From Halarcobacter sp. (GTDB lineage: Bacteria; Campylobacterota; Campylobacteria; Campylobacterales; Arcobacteraceae), in the NCBI GenBank assembly GCA_030145305.1, contig JAQYVX010000009.1:113249-177248 (forward strand): a stretch of 64,000 nt of DNA, written 5' to 3'. Below, piece after piece: positions 9,074-18,543 of the stretch (position 1 is the stretch's first letter; each line of letters starts with the position of its first letter). The position numbers were made by a program, and so were the translations under genes. The notes beneath the pieces were generated by a model. It saw only the letters and a program-made list of their open reading frames with translations. It did no database searches and was not told where the DNA came from.

Positions 9074-9953
9074 CTTGTTTAAAAAAATCTCTATAATACT
9101 GAAATACATCAGGATAATATTTTAGAACTAGTTTATTATAAGTCCCATCCTCTTTTATTTTTTTAAAATACTTATTAAATTCATTCAAAAGTAAAGGAGA
9201 GGTCTTTCTAAAAGCAACTCCCATTAATTGGTTTTCAGAAATTGGACCTATTACTTTTATCTCACCTGGCCATTTATTAATAGCAATTAAGGCATCAGGA
9301 ACATCAAGTAAGATTGTTTCTGCTTCATTTTTTATAATTGCTGGAATTAATTCTATAATATCTGGATTTTTGTTATCTAGTAATTTAATAGTTACATTAC
9401 TTGTATTATTTATATCATATAGTTTTGGATTTAAGCCTGTCTTTTTAAGAGCTAATACACTTCTCCCTGAAAGCTTTCTTTTTACCAAAGATATATCATT
9501 TTCTATAGAATTAGTTGGTTTAATTGGAGTCAAAGTTGAATCAGCTCTAGCTATTAACCAAACGCCTGAGGGAAAAGTTGGATTTGAGAAATTTAGTATT
9601 TCTTTTCTCCAATTTAAAATAGTCATACCATTAGCAATAAGATCACCTTTGGGATTAGTTTTATTTAACAAAGTCGCGTCTTTACTATTTTTTTGCTCTT
9701 GACCTATTAGATAATCATATAAATCTATCCAAGAGCAAGGAACATAGCGATATTTAAGACCTAAGTGTTTTGCAAAGCCTTTTATTAATTCAACGTCTAA
9801 TCCATCACCTAAACCAGTAACAAAATTAGCGTAAGGAACCCCAATATGTCGAAGTTCACCTCTTTTTTTAATTTCATCTAAATCGTTTGAGTATAATATG
9901 GAAGTAAAAATAGTTAAAAGTAATAATTTACACAATAAAAATTTCTTCTTCAT
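9066..9953 (-). CDS. Periplasmic amino-acid-type solute-binding protein
   Basis: This 295-residue protein has a signal peptide (MKKKFLLCKLLLLTIFTSILYS) and the family 3 solute-binding fold. The start of lobe 1 is LDEIKKRGELRHIGVPYANF, with GDGLDVELIKGFAKHLGL after it; the usual lobe-closing region is TYNKLVLKYYPDVFQYYRDF near the C-terminus. No permease or ATPase is adjacent. Its stop codon overlaps the start of a histidine kinase gene, so it probably presents a ligand to that kinase rather than feeding a transporter. The ligand is unknown. Confidence 0.85.
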   Translation of the reverse strand: MKKKFLLCKLLLLTIFTSILYSNDLDEIKKRGELRHIGVPYANFVTGLGDGLDVELIKGFAKHLGLKYRYVPCSWIDLYDYLIGQEQKNSKDATLLNKTNPKGDLIANGMTILNWRKEILNFSNPTFPSGVWLIARADSTLTPIKPTNSIENDISLVKRKLSGRSVLALKKTGLNPKLYDINNTSNVTIKLLDNKNPDIIELIPAIIKNEAETILLDVPDALIAINKWPGEIKVIGPISENQLMGVAFRKTSPLLLNEFNKYFKKIKEDGTYNKLVLKYYPDVFQYYRDFFKQDD

Positions 9954-10098
9954 AAAACTCCTTTAAAATAGAAACTAAGCAAATTATAGCCAAATAAATT
10001 GCAACTAAGTAGCTAAATTATTAGTATTATTATTATTTAATGATTTATGATTAAGAAATATTAAGAAATTGATAAAAGAATTGAAACTTTGAACTTTG

Positions 10099-10701
10099 TT
10101 ATAAAATCACCTCTAAAACTTTTTTAGCTAATTTTAAAGCTTGACTTCTATGTGAAAATTCTTTCTTAACTTCATGAGGAAGTTCACCTAAAGTTTTATC
10201 AAATCCTTTTGGAATAAACATAGGATCATATCCAAAACCTTGGCTTCCTACTTCCTTATTGATAACTTCTCCATGCATCCAACCATGAACGGTATAGGTT
10301 TCATTTTTATATACAATTGCTATACAAGCTGTATAATATGCTTCTGTTTTTTCTAAGTTTTTTTCATTTAATTTTAAGATTAGTTTTTTAATATTATCTT
10401 TGTCATTTGCCTCAACTCCTGCATATCTTGCAGAATATATTCCAGGTTCATTATTTATTTTTGGAACAGTTATACCGCTATCATCAGAGATTACTAGAAT
10501 CTCTTCATTTAAATTTAGAGAGATTAATTTTTTATAAATCTCTTGGGCTTTTTTTATTGCATTTCCTTGAAAAGTCTCTTTATCTTCTTCTACTTCATAT
10601 TCACCAATTAGTTCTTTAAATGCAATAACTTCATCATTTGGCATTAGTTTTTTAAATTCAGAAATTTTTCCTTTATTTCCTGTAGCTAAAACTATTTTCA
10701 T
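10099..10701 (-). CDS. rdgB: RdgB/HAM1 non-canonical purine NTP pyrophosphatase (XTP/dITP diphosphatase)
   Basis: This 200-residue house-cleaning enzyme hydrolyses dITP, XTP and ITP to the monophosphates, keeping deaminated purines out of nucleic acids. Signatures: the N-terminal [14 protein letters not shown] (substrate and phosphate binding), [35 protein letters not shown] and the C-terminal [10 protein letters not shown]. Full length. It lies between the two binding-protein/kinase gene pairs on the same strand, apparently without functional connection to them. Confidence 0.95.
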   Translation of the reverse strand: MKIVLATGNKGKISEFKKLMPNDEVIAFKELIGEYEVEEDKETFQGNAIKKAQEIYKKLISLNLNEEILVISDDSGITVPKINNEPGIYSARYAGVEANDKDNIKKLILKLNEKNLEKTEAYYTACIAIVYKNETYTVHGWMHGEVINKEVGSQGFGYDPMFIPKGFDKTLGELPHEVKKEFSHRSQALKLAKKVLEVIL

Positions 10702-10749
10702 AAATTTTCCTTAATATTTTTTATCTGTGCATTGAGCAAAGTAATTGGA

Positions 10750-13185
10750 TTATTGAGGGACATCAATAATAAAACATGCTCCTGTGTACTCTACATTTTC
10801 ATATATATATTTTTCATTTTTTACGCTTAATATTCCATTCATATGATTTTTAATTATCTCTTCACTCATATATAGTCCAATTCCTGTACCAATTGATTGA
10901 TGTTTTGTTGTAAAATATGGTTCAAAAATTCTATCTATTATTAAAGGTGGAACTCCACCAGCATTATCTTTAATCTTAATATATACATGTTTGTTTTCTT
11001 TATATGCTTCTATAAATATATTCTTTGAAATAATTTTCTTTCCTTTTAATTCATCTTTTGCATTATTTATAATATTAATCAAAACTTGAATAAATTCATT
11101 TTTAATTCCACATATTTCAATATCTTTTAAATCAAGAACTAAATTTATTTCATTACTATTTACTTTTATTCCTGAGTGAGATATTGCTTTTTCAATAGCT
11201 TCACTTACTTTAAATAAATATAACTTGGTATCATGTTTTAAATAATTTCTAAAATCATCAATTGTTTTAGATAAATACTGACTATATTCATTTATTACTG
11301 TTAAAGATTCCTTTTCATTCTCTTCAGTTGATAGATTCAACTCTTTTTGTAATAAAATACCTGTTGCAGAACTTGATATAGCAGATAAGGGTTGTCTCCA
11401 TTGATGGGCAATATTTTCAATCATTTCTCCCATTGAAGCCATTTTACTTTGTTGATAAAGTAGCTTATTATTTTCACTCATTAATTTTTCTTTTAGTTTT
11501 TGCTCGGTTATATCACTAAATACTCCAATATAATTTATAATTTCACCCTTTTCATCAAATATAGTATTTATAGTCAGCCATTCTGTATATTCTTTTCCAC
11601 TTTTGTTTATATTAGTGATTTCACCTTCCCAGTATCCATCTATAAAAATACAATCCCATATGTTTTTGTGAAAATCCTCACTATGTATCTTTGATTTTAA
11701 AATATTTATTTTTTTATTAATTACTTCATCTTTTTTATAACCAGTTATTTTTTCAAAGGCTTGGTTTACATCAATTAATTTAGTGGTGTTATCAGTAATA
11801 ATAATTCCATCTCTTGTATTACTAAAGACGGTATATGCTTGTTTAAGCTTTTTCTCGCCCTCTTTCCTTTTTGTTATATCTAATCCCATAGCAAGCAGAA
11901 TTTTTTCATCTTCAAATTCAACGGAAGACAAAGAGAAATCTATTATTTTTTCTTTTTTATCTTTATTTATTGCACAAAATTCATAGTCTAATCTATCACT
12001 AGTATAATTTTTTATTAATTTTTTTATTTTACTTCTATTCTCTTCTGGCCAGCACTCTAATTCCCAAAAGTTTTTTCCTTTTACAGACTCTTGTGTCTCT
12101 CCTATAAAATTTAAAGCAGGAATATTCATTTCAACTATTTCACCTAAACTATTCATTACAGTACTTAAAAAATATGAATTTTGAAAAAGTATTTTGAATT
12201 TTTCATGTTCTTGTACTTGAAGTTTTTGCCACTTTATTTCTTCTTCTCTTTTTTTATTATATAAAAAGAAAAAAATAAGAGCTATTAAAATACTAATAAT
12301 TACAATAATTGTTGTAATTATAAAAAAGTTATATTGTTTTTTATTCCAAGTTAGTAGATTTTTTTCATAATCTAATCTTACAACTAAACTTATAGGATAA
12401 TTATCAGTTATGATATGTGTGACAATATATTTTTTACCATCAATTATTTCAATATCAGTAATTTGATTATTTTCAATAGTTCTTTCTAATAAATTTTTCA
12501 TCTCATGTATTTTGCCAACTTTTTTCAATTTTTCAGTACTTAATAATAAAATCCCATCAAGTCTAATTAATTCAAAAATTATATTATTGTCTTTAATGTG
12601 ATTTTGAAATCTATTTATAAAATAATCACTATTTAAATTTACAATAACATTATATTCACCTCTTTTTGAAATTATTTTTTTTGAAATAGGAATGAAAGAA
12701 GATTCTTTATAATTAATTTTTTTTTGGTAAGTTGATATTTGATTACCACTAACAAAATCTCTGCCAATCCATGGTTTTGATATTTTTAAAATTTCATCAT
12801 CAAAAATAGCTTCTGGAAATAAATCAATATTCTTAACAAGAATTTTAAGATTATCATGATTTGAACTATAAATAATTTTATCATTTTGCAGAACATTAAT
12901 TGATCTAATTTGAGGGTAATTTTGCAAGCTATCAGCTAATTTATCATTGATTTTTTGATCATTTGTATGTAAATCAATAATAGATGATACATTTATCATT
13001 GTTTTTTCAATATTATTTATGTCTTGGTTTAATTCTTTAGAAAAAACTTTTGCATTTAGTTTTGAAATAGTTAAATAATTTTTTACTGCTTCATCTTTTA
13101 ATATAACTAAAGAAGCCATAATAGTAGTAATAACAATTAAAAATACAATAATAGAACCTATTATTATCTTGCTTATTCTTTTCAT
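10750..13185 (-). CDS. PAS-domain sensor histidine kinase
   Basis: This 811-residue membrane kinase has a first membrane helix at ~8-30, a large periplasmic Cache-like sensor (~35-280) and a second helix (FFIITTIIVIISILIALIFFFLY, ~285-307). Two PAS domains follow (~330-445, ~450-565; PAC-type ITEQKLKEKL), then HisKA (MASMGEMIENIAHQWRQPLS) and HATPase_c (NIINNAKDELKGK, DNAGGVPP, GTGIGLYMSEEII). The kinase core is closely similar to the one at 7.4-9.1 kb. No response regulator is adjacent. The upstream gene encodes a binding protein and ends 31 bases before the start, suggesting a ligand-sensing pair. Confidence 0.92.
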   Translation of the reverse strand: MKRISKIIIGSIIVFLIVITTIMASLVILKDEAVKNYLTISKLNAKVFSKELNQDINNIEKTMINVSSIIDLHTNDQKINDKLADSLQNYPQIRSINVLQNDKIIYSSNHDNLKILVKNIDLFPEAIFDDEILKISKPWIGRDFVSGNQISTYQKKINYKESSFIPISKKIISKRGEYNVIVNLNSDYFINRFQNHIKDNNIIFELIRLDGILLLSTEKLKKVGKIHEMKNLLERTIENNQITDIEIIDGKKYIVTHIITDNYPISLVVRLDYEKNLLTWNKKQYNFFIITTIIVIISILIALIFFFLYNKKREEEIKWQKLQVQEHEKFKILFQNSYFLSTVMNSLGEIVEMNIPALNFIGETQESVKGKNFWELECWPEENRSKIKKLIKNYTSDRLDYEFCAINKDKKEKIIDFSLSSVEFEDEKILLAMGLDITKRKEGEKKLKQAYTVFSNTRDGIIITDNTTKLIDVNQAFEKITGYKKDEVINKKINILKSKIHSEDFHKNIWDCIFIDGYWEGEITNINKSGKEYTEWLTINTIFDEKGEIINYIGVFSDITEQKLKEKLMSENNKLLYQQSKMASMGEMIENIAHQWRQPLSAISSSATGILLQKELNLSTEENEKESLTVINEYSQYLSKTIDDFRNYLKHDTKLYLFKVSEAIEKAISHSGIKVNSNEINLVLDLKDIEICGIKNEFIQVLINIINNAKDELKGKKIISKNIFIEAYKENKHVYIKIKDNAGGVPPLIIDRIFEPYFTTKHQSIGTGIGLYMSEEIIKNHMNGILSVKNEKYIYENVEYTGACFIIDVPQ

Positions 13186-13216
13186 AAAAATGAAAATCTC
13201 CCTAATCTTTTGTAGA

Positions 13217-14005
13217 TTATTTTAACTTTACTATTTCTTCTAAACCATTTATTCTAGCTATTTTTAGAAGTCTACCATCTCTTTTTATATCTTGAATAAA
13301 TTTTTCCACTCTTTTATAAAATTTATCATTACCATATGCCATAGTCCAAGCATAAGGAGTTAAATAATAAATTTCATTAGGAACAATAAGCTTAGCCCAA
13401 TCTGTTTTTGCAATCATTTTTTTTGCATAAGGAAAATCTGTCATAAATACATCCGCACGACCTGATTGAACTTCATCTTCTCTTTGTTTAAAGCCTTTTA
13501 TTACTTGTAATTTGGCATATTTTAATTTTTCTTTCATTACAGGTTCATGATAAGTTCCTTTAGCTACACTAACCACAACACCTTTTTTATCAATATCATC
13601 CCAAGATTTAATTTTTCTATTTGCTTTTGTAGTTATTGCATAAATATCACTTCTTAAATGTGGAGTTGTAAATCTCATTTTGGCTCTTCTATCTTTTGTA
13701 TTACCAATTGCAAACATTGCAATGTCACATTTATCATTTCTAATATCATTTATTAAAGTAGGAAAAGAACTTTTAACTAACTTTAGTTTTACACCTAAAT
13801 CTTTGGCTAATTCTATAGCTAAATCGCTATCAATTCCTACTAAATTTTGAGTTCTTGGATCTATGTAAGATATTCCATAATATTGTGGCCAAATACATAC
13901 TCTTATCTCAGCACTTGTTTTTATATTTTCAAGCTTATTTCCTTGAGCTAACAAATTTAGATTCATATAAATTAAAATATTTACTAAAATAAAAATTATT
14001 TTCAT
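13217..14005 (-). CDS. Periplasmic amino-acid-type solute-binding protein
   Basis: This 262-residue protein has a signal peptide (~1-20) and a family 3 solute-binding domain: GIDSDLAIELAKDLGVKLKL in lobe 1, the hinge region FTTPHLRSDIYAITTK, and lobe 2 with DVFMTDFPYAKKMI. The family normally serves ABC transporters, but no transporter genes are nearby. The next gene on the same strand is a membrane histidine kinase, mirroring the pair at 7.4-10 kb, so it may act as a soluble sensor. Ligand unknown. Confidence 0.85.
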   Translation of the reverse strand: MKIIFILVNILIYMNLNLLAQGNKLENIKTSAEIRVCIWPQYYGISYIDPRTQNLVGIDSDLAIELAKDLGVKLKLVKSSFPTLINDIRNDKCDIAMFAIGNTKDRRAKMRFTTPHLRSDIYAITTKANRKIKSWDDIDKKGVVVSVAKGTYHEPVMKEKLKYAKLQVIKGFKQREDEVQSGRADVFMTDFPYAKKMIAKTDWAKLIVPNEIYYLTPYAWTMAYGNDKFYKRVEKFIQDIKRDGRLLKIARINGLEEIVKLK

Positions 14006-14154
14006 TTTTTACTCTTTACTATATTTCTCTCTGGAATGACCAGTATTCAATTATATCTCAAATAGACTATTTAGAGAATTAAAATATTAGCTTGAAAAAA
14101 ATATTATTAAAAATAACTTTTAAAGAATGAAGATATATTATAAGACTTTGCTTA

Positions 14155-14184
14155 AGCTTATCGATAAGATAGGCTTTTTCTTTT
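14155..14184 (+). terminator. Rho-independent terminator-like hairpin upstream of the MFS gene
   Basis: AGCTTATC (14155-14162) pairs with GATAGGCT (14168-14175) around a GATAA loop, followed by TTTTTCTTTT. The T-tract places it on the plus strand, but no plus-strand gene precedes it; the neighbour at 14005 is on the minus strand. It could end a very short transcript or act as an attenuator. The divergent gap 14006-14246 otherwise holds two TATAAT boxes (14189-14194 and 14209-14214) reading towards the MFS gene. Confidence 0.5.
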
Positions 14185-14246
14185 AACGTATAATTAATTT
14201 TATTAATATATAATCTTTCCCTATTTTAATAATGACGGGATTATAT

Positions 14247-15560
14247 ATGCTTAAATCTATTTTACCTCTTAGTTTGATTATTTCACTAAGATTTTTTGGA
14301 CTATTTATAGTTCTACCAGTTTTGTCAGTTTATGCATTAAATTTACAAGGTGCAACGACTACTTTAGTTGGAATTGTTGTTGGTGGTTATGCCTTAACAC
14401 AAATGATTTTTCAAATTCCTTTTGGTGTGATGAGTGATAAACTTGGACGAAAAGGTACAATTATTACAGGTCTTTTATTATTTGCAATTGGTTCAATTTT
14501 TTGTGCAATAGCAGATGATATTTTAATGCTTTTAGTGGGAAGGTTTTTACAAGGTGCTGGTGCTATTGGTGCAGTTGTAACTGCAACTATTAGTGATTTA
14601 GTTAAAGAAGAACAAAGACCAAAAGCTATGGCTACAATGGGAATGTTCATAGGTGTTGCTTTTGCAGCTTCAATGATTGCAGGTCCAACAATTGCTTCTT
14701 ATTCGGGAGTAGAATCTTTATTTTATTTAACAGCAGTAATTGCTTTAGGTTCAATCGTTGTACTTTTAAAAGCAGTTCCTAATCCTCCTAAAATCACACA
14801 TACTTATAATAAAAAAGCTCAACTTTCTCAAGTTTTAGGAAACTCTAATCTAATTAAAATGAATATCACAAACTTTTTACAAAAGGGTTTAATGACTTTT
14901 GCTTTTATGATTATTCCAATGATGTTAATTAATAACTTTCAATGGGTAATGTCTGATCTTTGGAAAGTATATTTACCTGCTATGATTTTTGGTTTCCTTG
15001 CTATGGCACCTGCTGCAATAATAGCTGAGAAGAAAGGTAAGTTTAAAGAAATTCTTGCAATTGGAATTATTTTCTTTGCAGTTTCATATTTAATCATTGG
15101 AATGAGTACAGACTCAACAATGTTTGTAATTGGGGTTGTAATTTTCTTTATTGGTTTTAATATGCATGAACCTATTATGCAATCACTTGCTACAAAATTT
15201 GCAAAAGTTCACCAAAGAGGATTAGTTCTTGGAATTTTTAATTCATTTGGATATTTTGGTACATTTTTAGGTGGTGTTTTAGGAGGAATATTCTTTGAAA
15301 AAGTTTCATTATCTTCACTTGTTATTGTAATTGCAATTATTTGTGTTTTATGGATTATTTTAATTTTGACAATGCCAAATCCATCTAAGAAAAAAATATC
15401 TTATATTCCGCTAACAGAAGAGTATACGAAAAACACACACAAACTACATTCATTAAATGAAATTGATGAATGGTATATTAATGACACAGAAAATATTATT
15501 ATTGTTAAATATGATAGTGATAAAATTCAGGAAGATGCTATACTAAATATTCTAAAATAA
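14247..15560 (+). CDS. MFS transporter, YajR-like, with C-terminal cytoplasmic domain
   Basis: This 437-residue major facilitator protein has 12 predicted membrane helices. The conserved loop 2-3 motif GVMSDKLGRKGTII and the helix 5 motif (GRFLQGAGAIGAVVTATISDL) are typical of drug:proton antiporters. After the last helix, ~60 soluble residues (IDEWYINDTENIIIVKYDSD) resemble a shortened form of the small C-terminal domain of E. coli YajR. The ATG at 14247 was chosen over the one at 14232 because GGGA (14237-14240) is correctly spaced from it. Substrate unknown. Confidence 0.87.
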   Translation: MLKSILPLSLIISLRFFGLFIVLPVLSVYALNLQGATTTLVGIVVGGYALTQMIFQIPFGVMSDKLGRKGTIITGLLLFAIGSIFCAIADDILMLLVGRFLQGAGAIGAVVTATISDLVKEEQRPKAMATMGMFIGVAFAASMIAGPTIASYSGVESLFYLTAVIALGSIVVLLKAVPNPPKITHTYNKKAQLSQVLGNSNLIKMNITNFLQKGLMTFAFMIIPMMLINNFQWVMSDLWKVYLPAMIFGFLAMAPAAIIAEKKGKFKEILAIGIIFFAVSYLIIGMSTDSTMFVIGVVIFFIGFNMHEPIMQSLATKFAKVHQRGLVLGIFNSFGYFGTFLGGVLGGIFFEKVSLSSLVIVIAIICVLWIILILTMPNPSKKKISYIPLTEEYTKNTHKLHSLNEIDEWYINDTENIIIVKYDSDKIQEDAILNILK

Positions 15561-15592
15561 TAAATTAACTACATCAATACACAGGAGAAATT

Positions 15593-16240
15593 TTGAAAAA
15601 AATATTATTAATATCTTTTTTCACTATTTCTTTTGTATTTACTCTAATAAATGCTCAGAAAACCTATAATATTTCCCAAAAAAAACTTGATGCCATAAAT
15701 ACAAAATATGGAGAAAAAGCCAAAAGAAGAGCTGAAATTTGGGATAAAATAATTCAAAATGCCAAAAATAAAGATATATTAAATAAATTAAAAAACGTAA
15801 ATGATTTTTGGAATAAAATAAAATATCGTAGAGATAGTGCGCACTGGGGACAAAAAGATTATTGGGCAGCTCCTTTTGAATTCTTAGGTTCAGGGGCAGG
15901 AGATTGTGAAGATTATGCAATTGCAAAATATTTTTCTCTACGAAAACTTGGAATACCTGAGAATAAACTTAGAATAACTTATGTAAAATTAAAAAGAAAA
16001 AGAACAAAATATGAAGAAGCTCATATGGTTTTAACTTATTATCATAAACCAGGGGCTACACCGATTGTTTTAGATAATATTAATAAAAAACTAATGCTTG
16101 CAACAAAAAGAACTGATTTAAGGCCTGTTTATAGCTTTAATGCAAGTGGCTTATGGCAAGCAAAAAACAAAGGAAAAACTTCTATTAAAGTTGGCAAAAA
16201 CAATTTAAAAAATTGGAAAAAACTTATGAGTAGAATTTAA
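15593..16240 (+). CDS. LapG-type transglutaminase-like periplasmic cysteine protease (TTG start)
   Basis: This 215-residue protein has a signal peptide (ILLISFFTISFVFTLINA) and the bacterial transglutaminase-like cysteine protease fold. The catalytic Cys is in GAGDCEDYAIAKY, the His in EAHMVLTYY and the Asp in VLDNINK. LapG enzymes clip surface adhesins in the periplasm, releasing cells from surfaces, and are held inactive by LapD when c-di-GMP is high. The LapD-type receptor is the next gene. The start is TTG at 15593, with AGGAG at 15583-15587. The target adhesin is not in this window. Confidence 0.9.
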   Translation: MKKILLISFFTISFVFTLINAQKTYNISQKKLDAINTKYGEKAKRRAEIWDKIIQNAKNKDILNKLKNVNDFWNKIKYRRDSAHWGQKDYWAAPFEFLGSGAGDCEDYAIAKYFSLRKLGIPENKLRITYVKLKRKRTKYEEAHMVLTYYHKPGATPIVLDNINKKLMLATKRTDLRPVYSFNASGLWQAKNKGKTSIKVGKNNLKNWKKLMSRI

Positions 16241-16251
16241 AAGGAAAAAAT

Positions 16252-18465
16252 ATGTCTTTATCAAAACAACTGTATATTATCATTGCATTTATATTTTTTA
16301 TAATCTTTAGTGGAAATTTTATAATTAGTGTAAAAAATACAAAAGAGTATTTAGAACTTGAATCAATAACAAAAGCTCAAGATACGGCAACGTCTTTGGG
16401 CATGAGTTTAAGACCCCTTATAAGTGACAAATATGATCCTGAAATAGAAGTAATAATTAAAGCAATTTCAAATCATGGTTTTTATAAAGAAATCAGACTT
16501 GAAGATGCAAATTTTACAATCTCAAAAAAAGATTTGATAGAAGCATCAACTGAGCTTTATGACTCAAATTGGCAAATAGAAACAGTTTCAGTTGATTCTA
16601 AATATGGTCGGATAGAAAAAATAGAATCTGACGAAAAAATGAATGAACAACTTTTAAAACTAGAAAATAATGAAGAACTAGCTTTTCAAGAAGAAGGCCA
16701 AGAATCTGAGACTTTATATAGATATATTCCAAGTGAAGCTTATAAAAATGGTGGAAATATAACTTTTGATTTTGTAGCTTCAAATAAAAATAATAATATT
16801 GATACTTTTGCTAATCTTAATATAAATAAAATACTTATAAGTGAAAAACGAGATATAAAGTTTGAATCTGTTCCTCAATGGTTTATAGAAATGATTCCCA
16901 TAAATTTAACAGAAAAATATAGTGAAATATCAAATGGTTGGAATACCTCTGCAATTATTTATGTGAGTACAAATCCAGGTGAAGCTTATGCAAAATTGTA
17001 TGAACAAGCTAAGAATTCAATTATTTACGCAATTATTGCTTTTGTTATTTCAATGATTGTACTTTTTATTTTTGTTCAATATTTATTAAGACCTTTAAAG
17101 AAAATAGAAACTCTTGCTAAAGATATTGCAAAAGGAAAATTTGGAGTAATTGAAGACTTGCCTTGGACAACTGAAATTAAAAATGTTGCAATATCAATGA
17201 ATGATATGTCAAGAAAAATTGAAGCCATAATCAATAAACTAAATAAAAACCTTGATGTTCTATCAAAAAAATTATCTCAAGATGAATTAACTGGATTAAA
17301 TTTAAAATCTTCATTTGAAACAGATATGAAAAATATGTTTATACATAAAGAAAATGGATATATTTTTAATGTAAAAATCCAAGACTTATCAAAATATGCG
17401 AAAACACATACAAATAAAGAGATAAATGAATTTATTTTAGATTTCTCAAATATCTTAAAAAAACTTTCATTAAGTAAAAAGAAAAAAATCGGAGTTTATA
17501 GATTTTTTGGTTCAGAATTTTTTATAATCGTAAAAGATTGTGATTATAATTATGCTATTGAACTTACTTCTAAATTAAAAAAATTATTTGAAGAACTATC
17601 AAAAAAATATACTTTAAAAGAAGTTGCACATATTGGAGCAACGCCATTTAATCAATTAGGAACAATCCCTGAAATGATTCATGCTTCAAATGAGGCTTAT
17701 GAAAAAGCAAAACTAATTGGACCAAATGAAGCTTTTATAAGAAACTCAAATGATTTATCAAGAGATATGGATTCATGGAAAGATTTAGTATTCGAAATTA
17801 TCGAACATCTAAACTTTAATGTTAATTTCATCAATGATGCTTATTCTTTAGAGCAAAAAACTATAATTATGCAAGAAGCCTTTACAAATGCAAAAGATAA
17901 AAGTAATAATGATATTCCTATTGGAACTTTTGTCTCAATTGCAGAAAAATACGAAAAAGTAATTGATTTTGATAAAGCTGTTATTCAAAAAGTTATCACA
18001 CACATTATAAGTAATGATATAAAACATGATATTTGTATAAATCTATCTTTAGATTCTATTTCAAATAATGATTTTATTATATGGTTACAAAAAGAGATTT
18101 CAAAAAATAGAAAAATTTCAAACCAATTAGTCTTTTCAATTACTGCTTATAGTGTCGCAAAAGATAGCGAATTATTTAGAAAATTTTGTGAATATATTCA
18201 TACTTGTGGAGCTAAAACAATAGTAAAAAGATACGAAACTAAATTTATATCTCCTGAAAATTTAAAAGATTTTGATATTGATTATATAAGACTTGCTAGA
18301 GATTATACCTTCGAAGTTTCTAATGACAAATCTAAGAAAGAGTTTATTGAGTCAATTAATCAACTAGGTCATTTATTAAATATAAAAGTTATTGCAGAAA
18401 ATGTAAAAGAAGATAAAGATTTAGATCTTTTAAAAGAGTATAAGTTGCATGGAGCGAGCAGATAA
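16252..18465 (+). CDS. LapD-type c-di-GMP receptor (degenerate GGDEF-EAL membrane protein)
   Basis: This 737-residue protein starts 11 bases after the LapG-type gene. Layout: membrane helix ~6-26, periplasmic LapD/MoxY-type output domain (~27-255), second helix (~258-280, IIYAIIAFVISMIVLFIFVQYLL), HAMP (~281-332), a GGDEF domain whose active site reads GSEFF, and an EAL domain lacking the EAL triad and the DDFG motif. Both enzymatic sites are degenerate, as expected for a receptor rather than an enzyme. Bound c-di-GMP would make it sequester LapG. The end (YKLHGASR) is abrupt for an EAL domain. Confidence 0.88.
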   Translation: MSLSKQLYIIIAFIFFIIFSGNFIISVKNTKEYLELESITKAQDTATSLGMSLRPLISDKYDPEIEVIIKAISNHGFYKEIRLEDANFTISKKDLIEASTELYDSNWQIETVSVDSKYGRIEKIESDEKMNEQLLKLENNEELAFQEEGQESETLYRYIPSEAYKNGGNITFDFVASNKNNNIDTFANLNINKILISEKRDIKFESVPQWFIEMIPINLTEKYSEISNGWNTSAIIYVSTNPGEAYAKLYEQAKNSIIYAIIAFVISMIVLFIFVQYLLRPLKKIETLAKDIAKGKFGVIEDLPWTTEIKNVAISMNDMSRKIEAIINKLNKNLDVLSKKLSQDELTGLNLKSSFETDMKNMFIHKENGYIFNVKIQDLSKYAKTHTNKEINEFILDFSNILKKLSLSKKKKIGVYRFFGSEFFIIVKDCDYNYAIELTSKLKKLFEELSKKYTLKEVAHIGATPFNQLGTIPEMIHASNEAYEKAKLIGPNEAFIRNSNDLSRDMDSWKDLVFEIIEHLNFNVNFINDAYSLEQKTIIMQEAFTNAKDKSNNDIPIGTFVSIAEKYEKVIDFDKAVIQKVITHIISNDIKHDICINLSLDSISNNDFIIWLQKEISKNRKISNQLVFSITAYSVAKDSELFRKFCEYIHTCGAKTIVKRYETKFISPENLKDFDIDYIRLARDYTFEVSNDKSKKEFIESINQLGHLLNIKVIAENVKEDKDLDLLKEYKLHGASR

Positions 18466-18543
18466 TAGCTTAATTAAGGACATTTATTAAACTCCTATTA
18501 ATAATGCTATATTATAATTCTTTTCTAAATATGAAGGTTATAA

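Noticed and set aside
13217..14005. ABC importer locus around the binding proteins
   Set aside because: No permease or ATPase gene lies next to either binding protein; both neighbours are kinases.
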